26,037 bases of DNA from UBA1413 sp964472165 (GTDB lineage Bacteria > Bacteroidota > Bacteroidia > Bacteroidales > Prolixibacteraceae). Numbering within the stretch: position 1 is the stretch's first letter; the number at the start of each line of letters is the position of its first letter. The stretch lies in NCBI GenBank assembly GCA_964472165.1, contig CAYYJE010000042.1:1-26037 (forward strand), read 5' to 3'. The notes under the pieces are model-generated. The model saw nothing but the letters and a program-made list of their open reading frames with translations. It did no database searches and had not been told where the DNA came from. The translations under genes and the position numbers were made by a program. Shown here in pieces: positions 7,359-14,040 of this stretch.

Positions 7359-8645
7359 ATCTTCCCTTCCATACAGATCATAGGTTTCCGCCCCTGTGAT
7401 GAGAATATCCACAAATTCACCAGGATGCAGTTTTCTTTCATACGTAACAAACACTTCTCCGTCAACTTCCGGGGAATCGAAGCGTGTACGACCAATATAA
7501 AACTCTCCTTCCTTTCTGTCGATGATCACCGTAAATTTCAATCCCACCTTGTCTTCATTCAATTCCGCAGAAATCCCCTCCTGTAGTTCCATGATCCGTG
7601 CCATCCGTTCCTGCTTGACCTCCTCCGGAACATCATCGGCCAGATTTTCACCGGCAAAGGTTCCTTCTTCATGGGAGTAAGGGAACACACCCAACCGTTC
7701 GAAACGCTGTTCCTCCACAAATTTCAGCAATTCCTCAAAATCTTCATCCGTTTCTCCGGGATAACCCACCAGCAGGGTTGTGCGGATCACCGCCCCAGGA
7801 ACCACACTTCTGATTCGCCTTAAGAGATCTTCAGTTTCAGAACGGGTGATGTGGCGTTTCATCGTATTCAACATCCGGTCGGTGATGTGTTGCAACGGCA
7901 GGTCGAGGTAGCGCAAGACTTTCGGATTTTCCCGCATGACCGGAAGGATGTCAAACGGAAACTGCGATGGATAAAAATAGTGGAGCCGGATCCATTCAAT
8001 ACCTTCCACGGCGGCGACTGCCCTGACCAGTTCAGCAAGGCGGCTCTCCCCGTAAAGGTCATTCCCGTAGAAAGAGAGGTCCTGCGCAATCAGCAGCAGC
8101 TCTTTTACCCCTCTGGAGGCCAGATAGCGGGTTTCTTTTACCAACTCTTCCACCGGCCGCGAAACATAACGGCCCGTCATCATCGGGATGGCGCAGAATC
8201 CGCAGAAACGGTTGCACCCTTCCGAGACCTTCAGGTAAGCATAGTGTGAAGGGGTGGTAATCTTCCTTTCGTAAATATATTCAGGCTGCAGGGTGACTTT
8301 CAGTTCACCGGCGATGGCTCTCAGATCGAACTTGCCGAAATAACGGTCTACTTCAGGAATCTCCTTTTCCAATTCTGCCTTGTACCGCTCCGAAAGACAA
8401 CCCATGACATAGAGTTTTCCGATGTCTCCGCGGGCTTTGGCATCTACATAGGAAAGAATCATGTCGATTGACTCCTGTTTGGCATCGTGAATAAATCCAC
8501 AAGTATTGATAATCACCGCATCAAAACCGCTCTCTCCGGAATCGTGGGCAATTTCCCACTTTCCACGTTCCAGCTGATTCAGCAACACTTCAGAATCGAC
8601 CAGGTTCTTGGAACATCCCATCGTAACCACATTAACCCGCTTCAT
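7344..8645 (-). CDS. rimO: Ribosomal protein S12 methylthiotransferase RimO
   Basis: RimO is a radical SAM enzyme that adds a methylthio group to the conserved aspartate of ribosomal protein S12. The 433-residue length is typical. The N-terminal UPF0004 domain carries Cys11 in MGCSKNLVDSE, Cys49 in INTCGF and Cys83 in VMGCLSERY, which bind one [4Fe-4S] cluster. The radical SAM motif CNRFCGFC supplies Cys144, Cys148 and Cys151. The C-terminal TRAM domain includes FTVIIDRKEGEFYIGRTRFD. The motif MGCSKNLVDSE and the context GFIHDAKQESID favour RimO over the related tRNA enzyme MiaB. The stop codon and last residues RSL lie inside the 7-bp repeat array, which suggests that the repeat reshaped the very end of the gene. 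Confidence 0.96.
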   Translation of the reverse strand: MKRVNVVTMGCSKNLVDSEVLLNQLERGKWEIAHDSGESGFDAVIINTCGFIHDAKQESIDMILSYVDAKARGDIGKLYVMGCLSERYKAELEKEIPEVDRYFGKFDLRAIAGELKVTLQPEYIYERKITTPSHYAYLKVSEGCNRFCGFCAIPMMTGRYVSRPVEELVKETRYLASRGVKELLLIAQDLSFYGNDLYGESRLAELVRAVAAVEGIEWIRLHYFYPSQFPFDILPVMRENPKVLRYLDLPLQHITDRMLNTMKRHITRSETEDLLRRIRSVVPGAVIRTTLLVGYPGETDEDFEELLKFVEEQRFERLGVFPYSHEEGTFAGENLADDVPEEVKQERMARIMELQEGISAELNEDKVGLKFTVIIDRKEGEFYIGRTRFDSPEVDGEVFVTYERKLHPGEFVDILITGAETYDLYGREDLRSL

Positions 8646-8676
8646 AAGTTAGCATTAAAATTTGCGGTAAAAATAA

Positions 8677-8684
8677 CAAAGATA
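8677..8684 (-). promoter_or_regulatory. Putative -7 box for rimO
   Basis: On the minus strand TATCTTTG matches TAnnTTTG and lies 31 nt upstream of the rimO ATG. The -33 region has no clear TTTG. Confidence 0.35.
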
Positions 8685-8842
8685 GACGATCGGGAAGCAT
8701 TTCGTGTTATATTCACCGGACCGCGTCTTTTAGAGGCCGGAGGAATACCTCCATTCGCTGAGAAAAGCGGATCATTTACCGGTAATACGTTCGCTGAAAC
8801 AAAAAATCGCCATACTTTGGTACTGTACATACTAAACAAGTC

Positions 8843-9103
8843 ATGAGAACAGTAATTCTTTTTTCTTCCATCTTCTACCTGATAGGCCTGAAACTGGGAT
8901 CTACGATTGATTTGCTGAAACAGGTAGCCGGCCCAGTGAAGAAAGTAATCAGCGCCCCGGCCATAAAACCGGAGCCAGCCGAAAAAAGTTACTTCTTCAA
9001 GGCAGACGGGGACTCCCCAAAAGATCAGCAAAGTGAGAAAGGAAACAACAAGAAAAAGGACGCTGAAGTCAGGGAGAAAAACACACCGGTCAAGCCGGGT
9101 TGA
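8843..9103 (+). CDS. Small lysine-rich membrane protein, unknown function
   Basis: I do not recognise this 86-residue protein. Residues 3-20 (VILFSSIFYLIGLKLGST) form one hydrophobic segment that could be a membrane anchor or uncleaved signal. The rest is hydrophilic and rich in Lys, Glu, Pro and Asp, including EKGNNKKKDAEVREK, so it is probably disordered. The gene stands alone, divergent from rimO, and is followed directly by a strong hairpin terminator at 9108, which supports it being expressed. A partial -7 box (ATACTTTG at 8812-8819) precedes the ATG by 23 nt. Low complexity means that homology will be hard to judge, but the terminator and promoter-like sequence argue for a real gene. 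Confidence 0.6.
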   Translation: MRTVILFSSIFYLIGLKLGSTIDLLKQVAGPVKKVISAPAIKPEPAEKSYFFKADGDSPKDQQSEKGNNKKKDAEVREKNTPVKPG

Positions 9104-9107
9104 CCGG

Positions 9108-9135
9108 AAAGAGGGGGCAAAAAACCCCCTCTTTT
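9108..9135. terminator. Intrinsic terminator
   Basis: AAAGAGGGGG at 9108-9117 pairs exactly with CCCCCTCTTT at 9125-9134 across a 7-nt A-rich loop, followed by a T tract on the plus strand. It ends the small membrane protein gene and may also act on the convergent flavoprotein gene. Confidence 0.9.
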
Positions 9136-9167
9136 CATTTAATCTTCCAGCTGACCTGAAAAGGCTG

Positions 9168-10526
9168 TCAGCACAATTTGCGCATTTTCGCGGCGATGAT
9201 TTCCGCGGCTTTGACCAGTGGGTAAGCAGCCGGTGAAGCCGTCAGGCAGGGATGCGTCCCAATCTGAGAAGCCAGCAGGGAATTGACGGTCATCCGGTTT
9301 TCAATAGCCAGACCGATCACGTTGGTGAGTTCACCGGCACTTAGTCCGCCGATTACTTCGCCGCCGATGATCACCCCCGAATATTTCGCCGAAATCAGTT
9401 TCACCATTTGCTTATGCGTACCCGGTAGATGTCCCGGATGGCGGTCAACGCCTTCAAAAAAACCGGTCAGGGTAGCGATACCTTCCTGTTCAGCCCTGGC
9501 TTCTGTGATGCCTGCCGTACCAAAGCCCGCATCTCCGATTGCGGTGGAGTAGATGGCGATGGTACCGCTGAAAGTTTTTACCACGTGGATATTGAAGAGG
9601 TTCATCCCGGCGATGCGCGCTTCTGCACATGCCGTGGAAGCCAGCATGGTGGGCACCCTGCGGCGGGTAATAAAATCCCTTTTCTGGGCGCAGTCACCTG
9701 CCGCAAAAATATCAGGCGTGGGTGTCCGCATAAATTCATCAACCACAATGAACCCACTGTCATCGACCATGATCCCTGCTTTTTTGGCGAGTTGGGAATT
9801 GGGTTTGTACCCCATCGAGAGGATGACTGCATCGGCTTCCAGCACATCGCCGTTCTCCAGCCTCACGGAAGTCACCTTTTCATCCCCCAGGATTTCGCTG
9901 ATCCCATTTCCGGTGACCACCTTCACACCTCGTTCCTCTATCATTCCCTTGATCCGGGTGGAGAGTTCCCCGTCAAAAGCGAGGCTGAGGATATGGGGAA
10001 GCTTTTCCACCAGGGTGACGTGAAATCCCTTCTTGTTCAGCTCATCGGAAAATTCCACGCCGATGAAACCTGCACCGATCACCAGCACCTTTTTACAGGT
10101 GGCGAGTTTTTCAGCCATCTCATCGAGATACACCTTGTCCTTGGGAATCACGAAGACATTCTCCTTGTCACTGCCGGCAAGCCATTTTGCCTTGTAAGGC
10201 CTGGATCCTGTGGCAATCACCAGCTTGTCATACCCGTATACCTCTCCCGAAGCGGTAGTGACAGTTTTCGCCTTTTTGTCAATCGCTGTGACTTCATCAA
10301 CCACCGAGGTGATTCCGTTTTTTTCCATCATAGCGTCGACCGGCATAATGTTCTGGTTGCTGTTCTCCAGCGTGCCAAAGATGTAGGGAATGCCGCACGG
10401 CACCATCATCTCCTTCTGCTTTTTGATCAGCGTAAAACTCTTTTCGGGCCAGTTTGACTTTCCCGTCAGCGCGACTACCATACCGGCGGCACTGCCACCA
10501 ATTACCATTACATCTGTTTTTTTCAT
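9168..10526 (-). CDS. CoA-disulfide reductase / NADH oxidase-like flavoprotein
   Basis: This 452-residue FAD- and NAD(P)H-dependent oxidoreductase belongs to the single-cysteine group of the pyridine nucleotide-disulfide reductase family (CoA-disulfide reductase, NADH oxidase, NADH peroxidase, polysulfide reductase). The FAD-binding motif VIGGSAAGM is at residues 8-16, the NAD(P)H motif VLVIGAGFIGVE at 147-158, and the second FAD motif DIFAAGDCA at about 272-280. The single redox Cys44 lies in MMVPCGIPY, where CoA-disulfide reductases have NCGLPY. No rhodanese domain is fused. It is the last gene of the minus-strand NifX/MinD operon, 18 nt after the ATPase gene, so a thiol or sulfur redox role linked to metal-sulfur cluster chemistry is plausible. 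The sequence alone does not tell disulfide reductase from NADH oxidase activity. Confidence 0.88.
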   Translation of the reverse strand: MKKTDVMVIGGSAAGMVVALTGKSNWPEKSFTLIKKQKEMMVPCGIPYIFGTLENSNQNIMPVDAMMEKNGITSVVDEVTAIDKKAKTVTTASGEVYGYDKLVIATGSRPYKAKWLAGSDKENVFVIPKDKVYLDEMAEKLATCKKVLVIGAGFIGVEFSDELNKKGFHVTLVEKLPHILSLAFDGELSTRIKGMIEERGVKVVTGNGISEILGDEKVTSVRLENGDVLEADAVILSMGYKPNSQLAKKAGIMVDDSGFIVVDEFMRTPTPDIFAAGDCAQKRDFITRRRVPTMLASTACAEARIAGMNLFNIHVVKTFSGTIAIYSTAIGDAGFGTAGITEARAEQEGIATLTGFFEGVDRHPGHLPGTHKQMVKLISAKYSGVIIGGEVIGGLSAGELTNVIGLAIENRMTVNSLLASQIGTHPCLTASPAAYPLVKAAEIIAAKMRKLC

Positions 10527-10544
10527 TTCTATTACTGGATTAAT

Positions 10545-11402
10545 TTACAAAATTTGACTGTATATAATTGAAATAATGGCATTTATTTCATGCCGGGGGG
10601 CATATTCAGGAACGCTTTTCCCCTTCACCATGGCTTCTACTACCACCTCATCAAATGGTATTTTCCCAATGAGGTCCACACCCAGTTCCCGGCACACAGA
10701 TTCCACCTGACCGCTGATTTCCGGATTCAGGTCAAATTTGTTGATCACCACGGAGACCTTTCTCCCGGCCTGCTGCACCATGGTGAGTGTTCTCCGGAGG
10801 TCATGCAATCCCGACAGGGTGGGTTCAGTGACGACCATCACATGGTCAACACCGGTGATGGAGGAGATCACCGCACACCCAATGCCGGGAGGGCCGTCGA
10901 TCAGAATGGTATCCAGGTGGTTTTCTTCAGCCAGTTGAACCGCCTTTTGCCGCACCATGTTGACCAGCTTCCCCGAGTTCTCTTCTCCCGGGGCCAGCCG
11001 GCCATAGACCATTTTCCCATGCCGGAAGCTCCCCGAATACATCCTGCTCCGGTCACTGTTAACCATGGCAATGGCCTCCTCCGGACAAATGCGGGCACAC
11101 AAATGACACCCGTCACAGGAAATTTCGGAAATCGTCACCCTCCCCTTCACCAGACTGATGGCATCAAACCGGCAGTAATCCATGCACAACCCGCAGTTGG
11201 TGCAAACCGCCTCATCAATGTCCGCGGTCTGCCCCGATATATAAACCACCTCCTCTTCATGGGAAGGATTGAAAATCAAGAACTGGTTGGCGGCATCCAC
11301 ATCACAATCTGCCAGCACAACCTTCTCCCCCAGGGATGCAAAAGCAGCAGCCAGACTCGATTTTCCTGTTCCGCCCTTACCGCTGATGACGGCTATTTCC
11401 AT
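10545..11402 (-). CDS. MinD/Mrp-type P-loop ATPase with two inserted [4Fe-4S] motifs (second copy)
   Basis: This 285-residue protein is a soluble MinD/ParA-superfamily ATPase with a ferredoxin insert. The deviant Walker A GKGGTGKS is at residues 8-15. Two CxxCxxCxxxC motifs follow (Cys67/70/73/77 and Cys96/99/102/106), enough for two [4Fe-4S] clusters, and the Walker B region ILIDGPPGIG is at 166-175. The C-terminal part includes VVTEPTLSGLHDLRR, typical of the family. I chose the ATG at 11402 because family members begin M-x-I-A-V-x-S-G-K-G-G; the frame is open for 14 more codons upstream. The start lies 26 nt inside the previous gene, so translation is probably coupled. With its neighbour it resembles the paired Fe-S ATPases of the ORP loci of Desulfovibrio. 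Confidence 0.92.
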   Translation of the reverse strand: MEIAVISGKGGTGKSSLAAAFASLGEKVVLADCDVDAANQFLIFNPSHEEEVVYISGQTADIDEAVCTNCGLCMDYCRFDAISLVKGRVTISEISCDGCHLCARICPEEAIAMVNSDRSRMYSGSFRHGKMVYGRLAPGEENSGKLVNMVRQKAVQLAEENHLDTILIDGPPGIGCAVISSITGVDHVMVVTEPTLSGLHDLRRTLTMVQQAGRKVSVVINKFDLNPEISGQVESVCRELGVDLIGKIPFDEVVVEAMVKGKSVPEYAPRHEINAIISIIYSQIL

Positions 11403-12249
11403 AGTTTTCAATGATTGTTTTCCACAAAGTCCTGAATTGTGCATTCCAGGCAGGATCTTCTGCCACGATTAACCTGCCCGAAGCATAGTGCCAGGCAATT
11501 TTTTTATCAAAGGGAATCTCCATTAGCAGGGGAATTTCCTCTTTTTTCAGGTAACCATAAACCTCCCGGTCACCCAGTCCGGCCCGGTTCACGACGACAC
11601 CGCAGGGTTTCCCCATGGTTTTAAGCGTTTCCACCGATTGCTGCAGATCGCTCAATCCGAACGGCGTAGGTTCCGTCACTAAAACCACAAAATCAGCATG
11701 ACTGACGGTTTGGATAAAAGGACAGGAAGTCCCCGGGGGTGCGTCAAAGAGGAGAACCCCCTCCTCCCCCGCTGCCCCGATAGCCGCCTTGATGACCGGA
11801 ACAGGGGAGTATACTCCCACATCCACCCGGGCTTCCACCAGCGAGGCGTGTTCTGCAATTCGGTAACGGCTGACGGTACCCAGGGAGACCTCCTTTTTGG
11901 TGATTGCACCGTCGCGGCAGGCCACGGAACAAGCCCCGCAACCATGGCACAACTCTTCCATGACCCGGATAACGCCCGCCGACGGCACCAGAAAAATGGC
12001 GTTGTAGTGGCAGTATTCCTTGCAGCGGCCGCAAAAAGTACACTTGTCGGTATCGATTACCGGCACCCGTTGCGCAACCTGGAAGACCCCTTCCCGGTCA
12101 CCCCGGAAGAAAAGCAGATCATTGGGTTCTTCCGCATCACAATCCACCAGGGTGACCGGAACTGAATCTCCGGCCAACAAATAAAAAAGATTGGTGGAAA
12201 CCAGGGTTTTCCCGGTTCCCCCCTTTCCACTGGCAATGGCGATCTTCAA
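11377..12249 (-). CDS. MinD/Mrp-type P-loop ATPase with two inserted [4Fe-4S] motifs (first copy, TTG start)
   Basis: This 290-residue paralogue of the next gene has the same plan: GKGGTGKT at residues 8-15, Cys70/73/76/80 and Cys101/104/107/111 as two [4Fe-4S] motifs, and FDAPPGTSCPF as the Walker B and switch region. The start codon is TTG at 12249-12247. It directly follows the TAA stop of the DUF5320 gene and is preceded by a good GGAGG Shine-Dalgarno 7 nt upstream. Methionine-initiated alternatives would remove the Walker A motif, so the TTG start is well supported. The two ATPases overlap by 26 nt and probably form a heterodimer that uses ATP to load or move a metal-sulfur cluster, by analogy with Mrp/NBP35 carriers. 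That role is inferred. Confidence 0.92.
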   Translation of the reverse strand: MKIAIASGKGGTGKTLVSTNLFYLLAGDSVPVTLVDCDAEEPNDLLFFRGDREGVFQVAQRVPVIDTDKCTFCGRCKEYCHYNAIFLVPSAGVIRVMEELCHGCGACSVACRDGAITKKEVSLGTVSRYRIAEHASLVEARVDVGVYSPVPVIKAAIGAAGEEGVLLFDAPPGTSCPFIQTVSHADFVVLVTEPTPFGLSDLQQSVETLKTMGKPCGVVVNRAGLGDREVYGYLKKEEIPLLMEIPFDKKIAWHYASGRLIVAEDPAWNAQFRTLWKTIIENYGNSRHQR

Positions 12250-12492
12250 TTACCAACCTCCACGGAAACGGTTCTGCCGTCCCCCACCAAATCCGCCCCT
12301 GCCTCTGCCCTGTCCACCCCGGCCGCGACCGAAGCCCCTGCCCCGTAAATCTTCGGGAAGGGTCTCTTCCGGTGCCTGATTGCCGGCAACAGCTTCTTCT
12401 TTCCGCTTCGCTCCAAAATTGGTGCAACGCCCCATTTTCCAGCCCGTCATGGGACCCCGTCCCATCGGACCCGTTTGATTAAATCCTGGCAT
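12250..12492 (-). CDS. DUF5320-like Gly/Arg-rich small protein
   Basis: This 80-residue protein begins MPGFNQTGPMGRGPMTGWK, the pattern of DUF5320 proteins (MPxxDxTGPxGxGPxTGRGxGxC), which often sit beside NifX-like and DUF134 genes in anaerobes. It retains one cysteine in MGRCTNFG. The C-terminal half, from about residue 50, is an RGG-type low-complexity tail with repeated RGRG, GRGGQ and GGFGGG units, ending RFRGGW. The function is unknown. Its stop codon abuts the TTG start of the ATPase gene, so the two are cotranscribed and probably translationally coupled. Alternative readings in other frames show no recognisable protein. Confidence 0.85.
   Translation of the reverse strand: MPGFNQTGPMGRGPMTGWKMGRCTNFGAKRKEEAVAGNQAPEETLPEDLRGRGFGRGRGGQGRGRGGFGGGRQNRFRGGW
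12257..12261 (-). promoter_or_regulatory. Shine-Dalgarno site for the TTG-started ATPase
   Basis: Minus-strand GGAGG lies 7 nt before the TTG start at 12249 and inside the last codons of the upstream gene. Most genes in this window lack such a site, so it helps fix this unusual start. Confidence 0.75.
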
Positions 12493-12542
12493 ACTGATTA
12501 AATTTTAACTTGTTAATTGATTTACAATTGGTGATTTCAACC

Positions 12543-12869
12543 TCATTCTCCCGCTTCGGAGAGCATTTCAATGGCTTTTCTGACCGTCATGGATTCGTGG
12601 GGAACAGAAACCAGCTGAACCTGCAACTGGTCGAATAACGACTTCACCTTGGCACCAAACTCCCCGGAAACCACTTTCTTTACCCCTTTCTCAGCCATCA
12701 GGTTCACGGCAGCCACCCCGGCGCCTTCCAAATGGTCAATCCCCGGGTTCGGGATAAACTCAAGCACCCCTGAAAGGGTATCATAAACCACAAAATAGTG
12801 ACACCGCCCGAAACGGCGATCCACCAACGCATCGGGAGAATCTCCCGTCGATGTAATGACAACTTTCAT
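12543..12869 (-). CDS. NifX/NifB-type cluster-binding domain protein (orange-protein-like)
   Basis: This 108-residue protein is a stand-alone dinitrogenase iron-molybdenum cofactor biosynthesis domain (NifX / NifB C-terminal / ORP family, PF02579). The family signature is clear: MKVVITSTGDSPDALVDRRF, then GRCHYFVVYD, then GAGVAAVNLMAEKGVKKVVSG. Family members bind metal-sulfur clusters such as FeMo-co precursors or, in orange protein, a Mo-Cu sulfide cluster. The length and surroundings match ORP better than NifX, because no nif structural genes are present. It lies 23 nt after the DUF134 regulator and 50 nt before the DUF5320 gene in one operon. The bound metal cannot be told from sequence. 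Confidence 0.9.
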   Translation of the reverse strand: MKVVITSTGDSPDALVDRRFGRCHYFVVYDTLSGVLEFIPNPGIDHLEGAGVAAVNLMAEKGVKKVVSGEFGAKVKSLFDQLQVQLVSVPHESMTVRKAIEMLSEAGE

Positions 12870-12892
12870 ATATTGAATTTAATATTGATTTT

Positions 12893-13447
12893 TCAATCCC
12901 ACCCTGCCCGGCGCCCTTTGCGGATCATCCAGGATCCGCACTCATCACAAACCACCTCATTGCATGGAATTCCATACGGTAGCTCTTTTTCCGCGCCACA
13001 AGTCCGGCAAATACACCGGTGTCCCTGCTCCTCCTGCCTCCCTGCTTCTTCCACTGGAGAAATTTCTCCGGAACCGCACAATGCACACCGTGCAGGCCCC
13101 TGCTCCTTTTCAAGGTGGTTGAACCTGCACCGGCATTTCCCGCAACGGTACCATTCACTGTCGTAATAGATCCTGCTTCCTTCAAAAATCAGGGGCACCG
13201 CTGTCACAAACGCCCGGGCCACCTTCCGCCGGGCTTCATCATAAATCCTGGCAAATGTCGGCCTGGAAACATTCATGATCCGCGCCGCCTCAGCCTGGTG
13301 ATACCCGTCAAAATCACACAACCTGATGGCTTCATACTCCTCAAAACCCATCAAAACAGGCGTTCCATGGCTCTCATCACCCACAGGCGCAAATCCTTTT
13401 ACCCTCGGAGGATTCAATACTTTCCTTAATAATTTTTGTCTCGGCAT
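12893..13447 (-). CDS. DUF134 HTH regulator with extra C-terminal Cys pairs
   Basis: This 184-residue protein belongs to the DUF134 family, predicted sigma-70-region-4-like DNA-binding proteins. Residues 1-30 carry MPRQKLLRKVLNPPRVKGFAP, the typical family opening. The helix-turn-helix is about residues 48-80 (HQAEAARIMNVSRPTFARIY). After it comes YRCGKCRCRF with CALCGSG as a first zinc ribbon. The protein then continues beyond the usual length with HRCICRTCGAEKELPYG and CNEVVCDECGSWMIRKGRR, which look like a second zinc site. It heads the minus-strand operon and is divergent from a shorter DUF134 paralogue at 13578. The shared promoter region contains a palindrome, so autoregulation is likely but not shown. 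Confidence 0.88.
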   Translation of the reverse strand: MPRQKLLRKVLNPPRVKGFAPVGDESHGTPVLMGFEEYEAIRLCDFDGYHQAEAARIMNVSRPTFARIYDEARRKVARAFVTAVPLIFEGSRIYYDSEWYRCGKCRCRFNHLEKEQGPARCALCGSGEISPVEEAGRQEEQGHRCICRTCGAEKELPYGIPCNEVVCDECGSWMIRKGRRAGWD

Positions 13448-13466
13448 TTCAAGAATAATATCTATA

Positions 13467-13497
13467 CAAATATAATGAGAATATTCTTATTTCCAAA
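13467..13497 (-). promoter_or_regulatory. Promoter of the DUF134/NifX/MinD operon
   Basis: On the minus strand TTTG (13497-13494) is followed after exactly 19 nt by TATATTTG (13474-13467), a complete match to the Bacteroidota -33/-7 consensus. Transcription would start near 13463, about 16 nt before the ATG at 13447. Confidence 0.75.
13478..13487. promoter_or_regulatory. Putative operator palindrome in the operon promoter spacer
   Basis: AGAATATTCT is a perfect 10-bp palindrome in the 19-nt spacer between the -33 and -7 boxes. A related imperfect copy, AGAATAATATCT, lies at 13452-13463 over the predicted transcription start. The placement suits repression by a dimeric DUF134 protein; this is inference. 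Confidence 0.5.
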
Positions 13498-13556
13498 TTT
13501 TATGAACGCAGGATTAAAAAAATTCCGGAAGATGGTGGTTTTAATTTCCCGATGAT

Positions 13557-13564
13557 TATTTTTG
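13557..13564 (+). promoter_or_regulatory. Putative -7 box for the second DUF134 gene
   Basis: TATTTTTG matches TAnnTTTG and ends 13 nt before the ATG at 13578. The -33 element is weak. Confidence 0.45.
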
Positions 13565-13577
13565 CCCAAAAAGAAGT

Positions 13578-13982
13578 ATGTCACGGCCGCAGAAGAGCAG
13601 ACGAATCACCGATCCTCCCAAAATGTCAGGTTTCAAACCTTTCGGCATGCCATCATGCGATATGGGGAGTGTGATGCTTCAGTACGATGAGTTTCAGTGC
13701 ATGAAACTTGTCAATTATGACCATTTGTCCCAGGAAGAAGCTTCAGAACTGATGGAGGTTTCCAGACCGACGCTGACCAGGATATACAACAAGGCGCTGG
13801 AGAAGATAGCCACTGCATTTGTGGAAGGAAGAACTGTACGTATTGCGGGTGGAAACATCGAATTCGTCAAGGAGTGGTATAAGTGCAAAAGGTGTTTCCG
13901 GCTTTTCGAAGGGACAGAGAGTCATACGCGCTGTGAAGGATGCACCCGTTATGGGAAAGATGAACTGATCAGATTATCCTAG
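13578..13982 (+). CDS. DUF134 HTH regulator (short paralogue)
   Basis: This 134-residue DUF134 protein has the usual family length. It opens MSRPQKSRRITDPPKMSGFK, with the HTH at about residues 50-80 (SQEEASELMEVSRPTLTRIY) and a single zinc ribbon formed by YKCKRCFRLF and RCEGC. It is the divergent paralogue of the longer regulator at 12893-13447, sharing a 130-nt promoter region. It precedes the His-rich NifX-like gene by 58 nt and probably forms a two-gene transcript with it. Such pairs suggest that each regulator governs its own NifX-like protein, but which operator each binds cannot be told here. Confidence 0.9.
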   Translation: MSRPQKSRRITDPPKMSGFKPFGMPSCDMGSVMLQYDEFQCMKLVNYDHLSQEEASELMEVSRPTLTRIYNKALEKIATAFVEGRTVRIAGGNIEFVKEWYKCKRCFRLFEGTESHTRCEGCTRYGKDELIRLS

Positions 13983-14040
13983 CCGGGAATTTGAATCATT
14001 GTTGAGAATCAAAAATTAATTGTCAAGAAAAAAATATTGT

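Noticed and set aside
9429..10457. A 342-codon plus-strand frame opposite the flavoprotein gene
   Set aside because: It mirrors a gene with clear FAD, NAD and redox-cysteine motifs; its own translation is rich in His and Cys without any domain pattern.
10590..11414. A 274-codon plus-strand frame opposite the second ATPase
   Set aside because: It is the complement of an obvious MinD-type ATPase and shows no recognisable domain.
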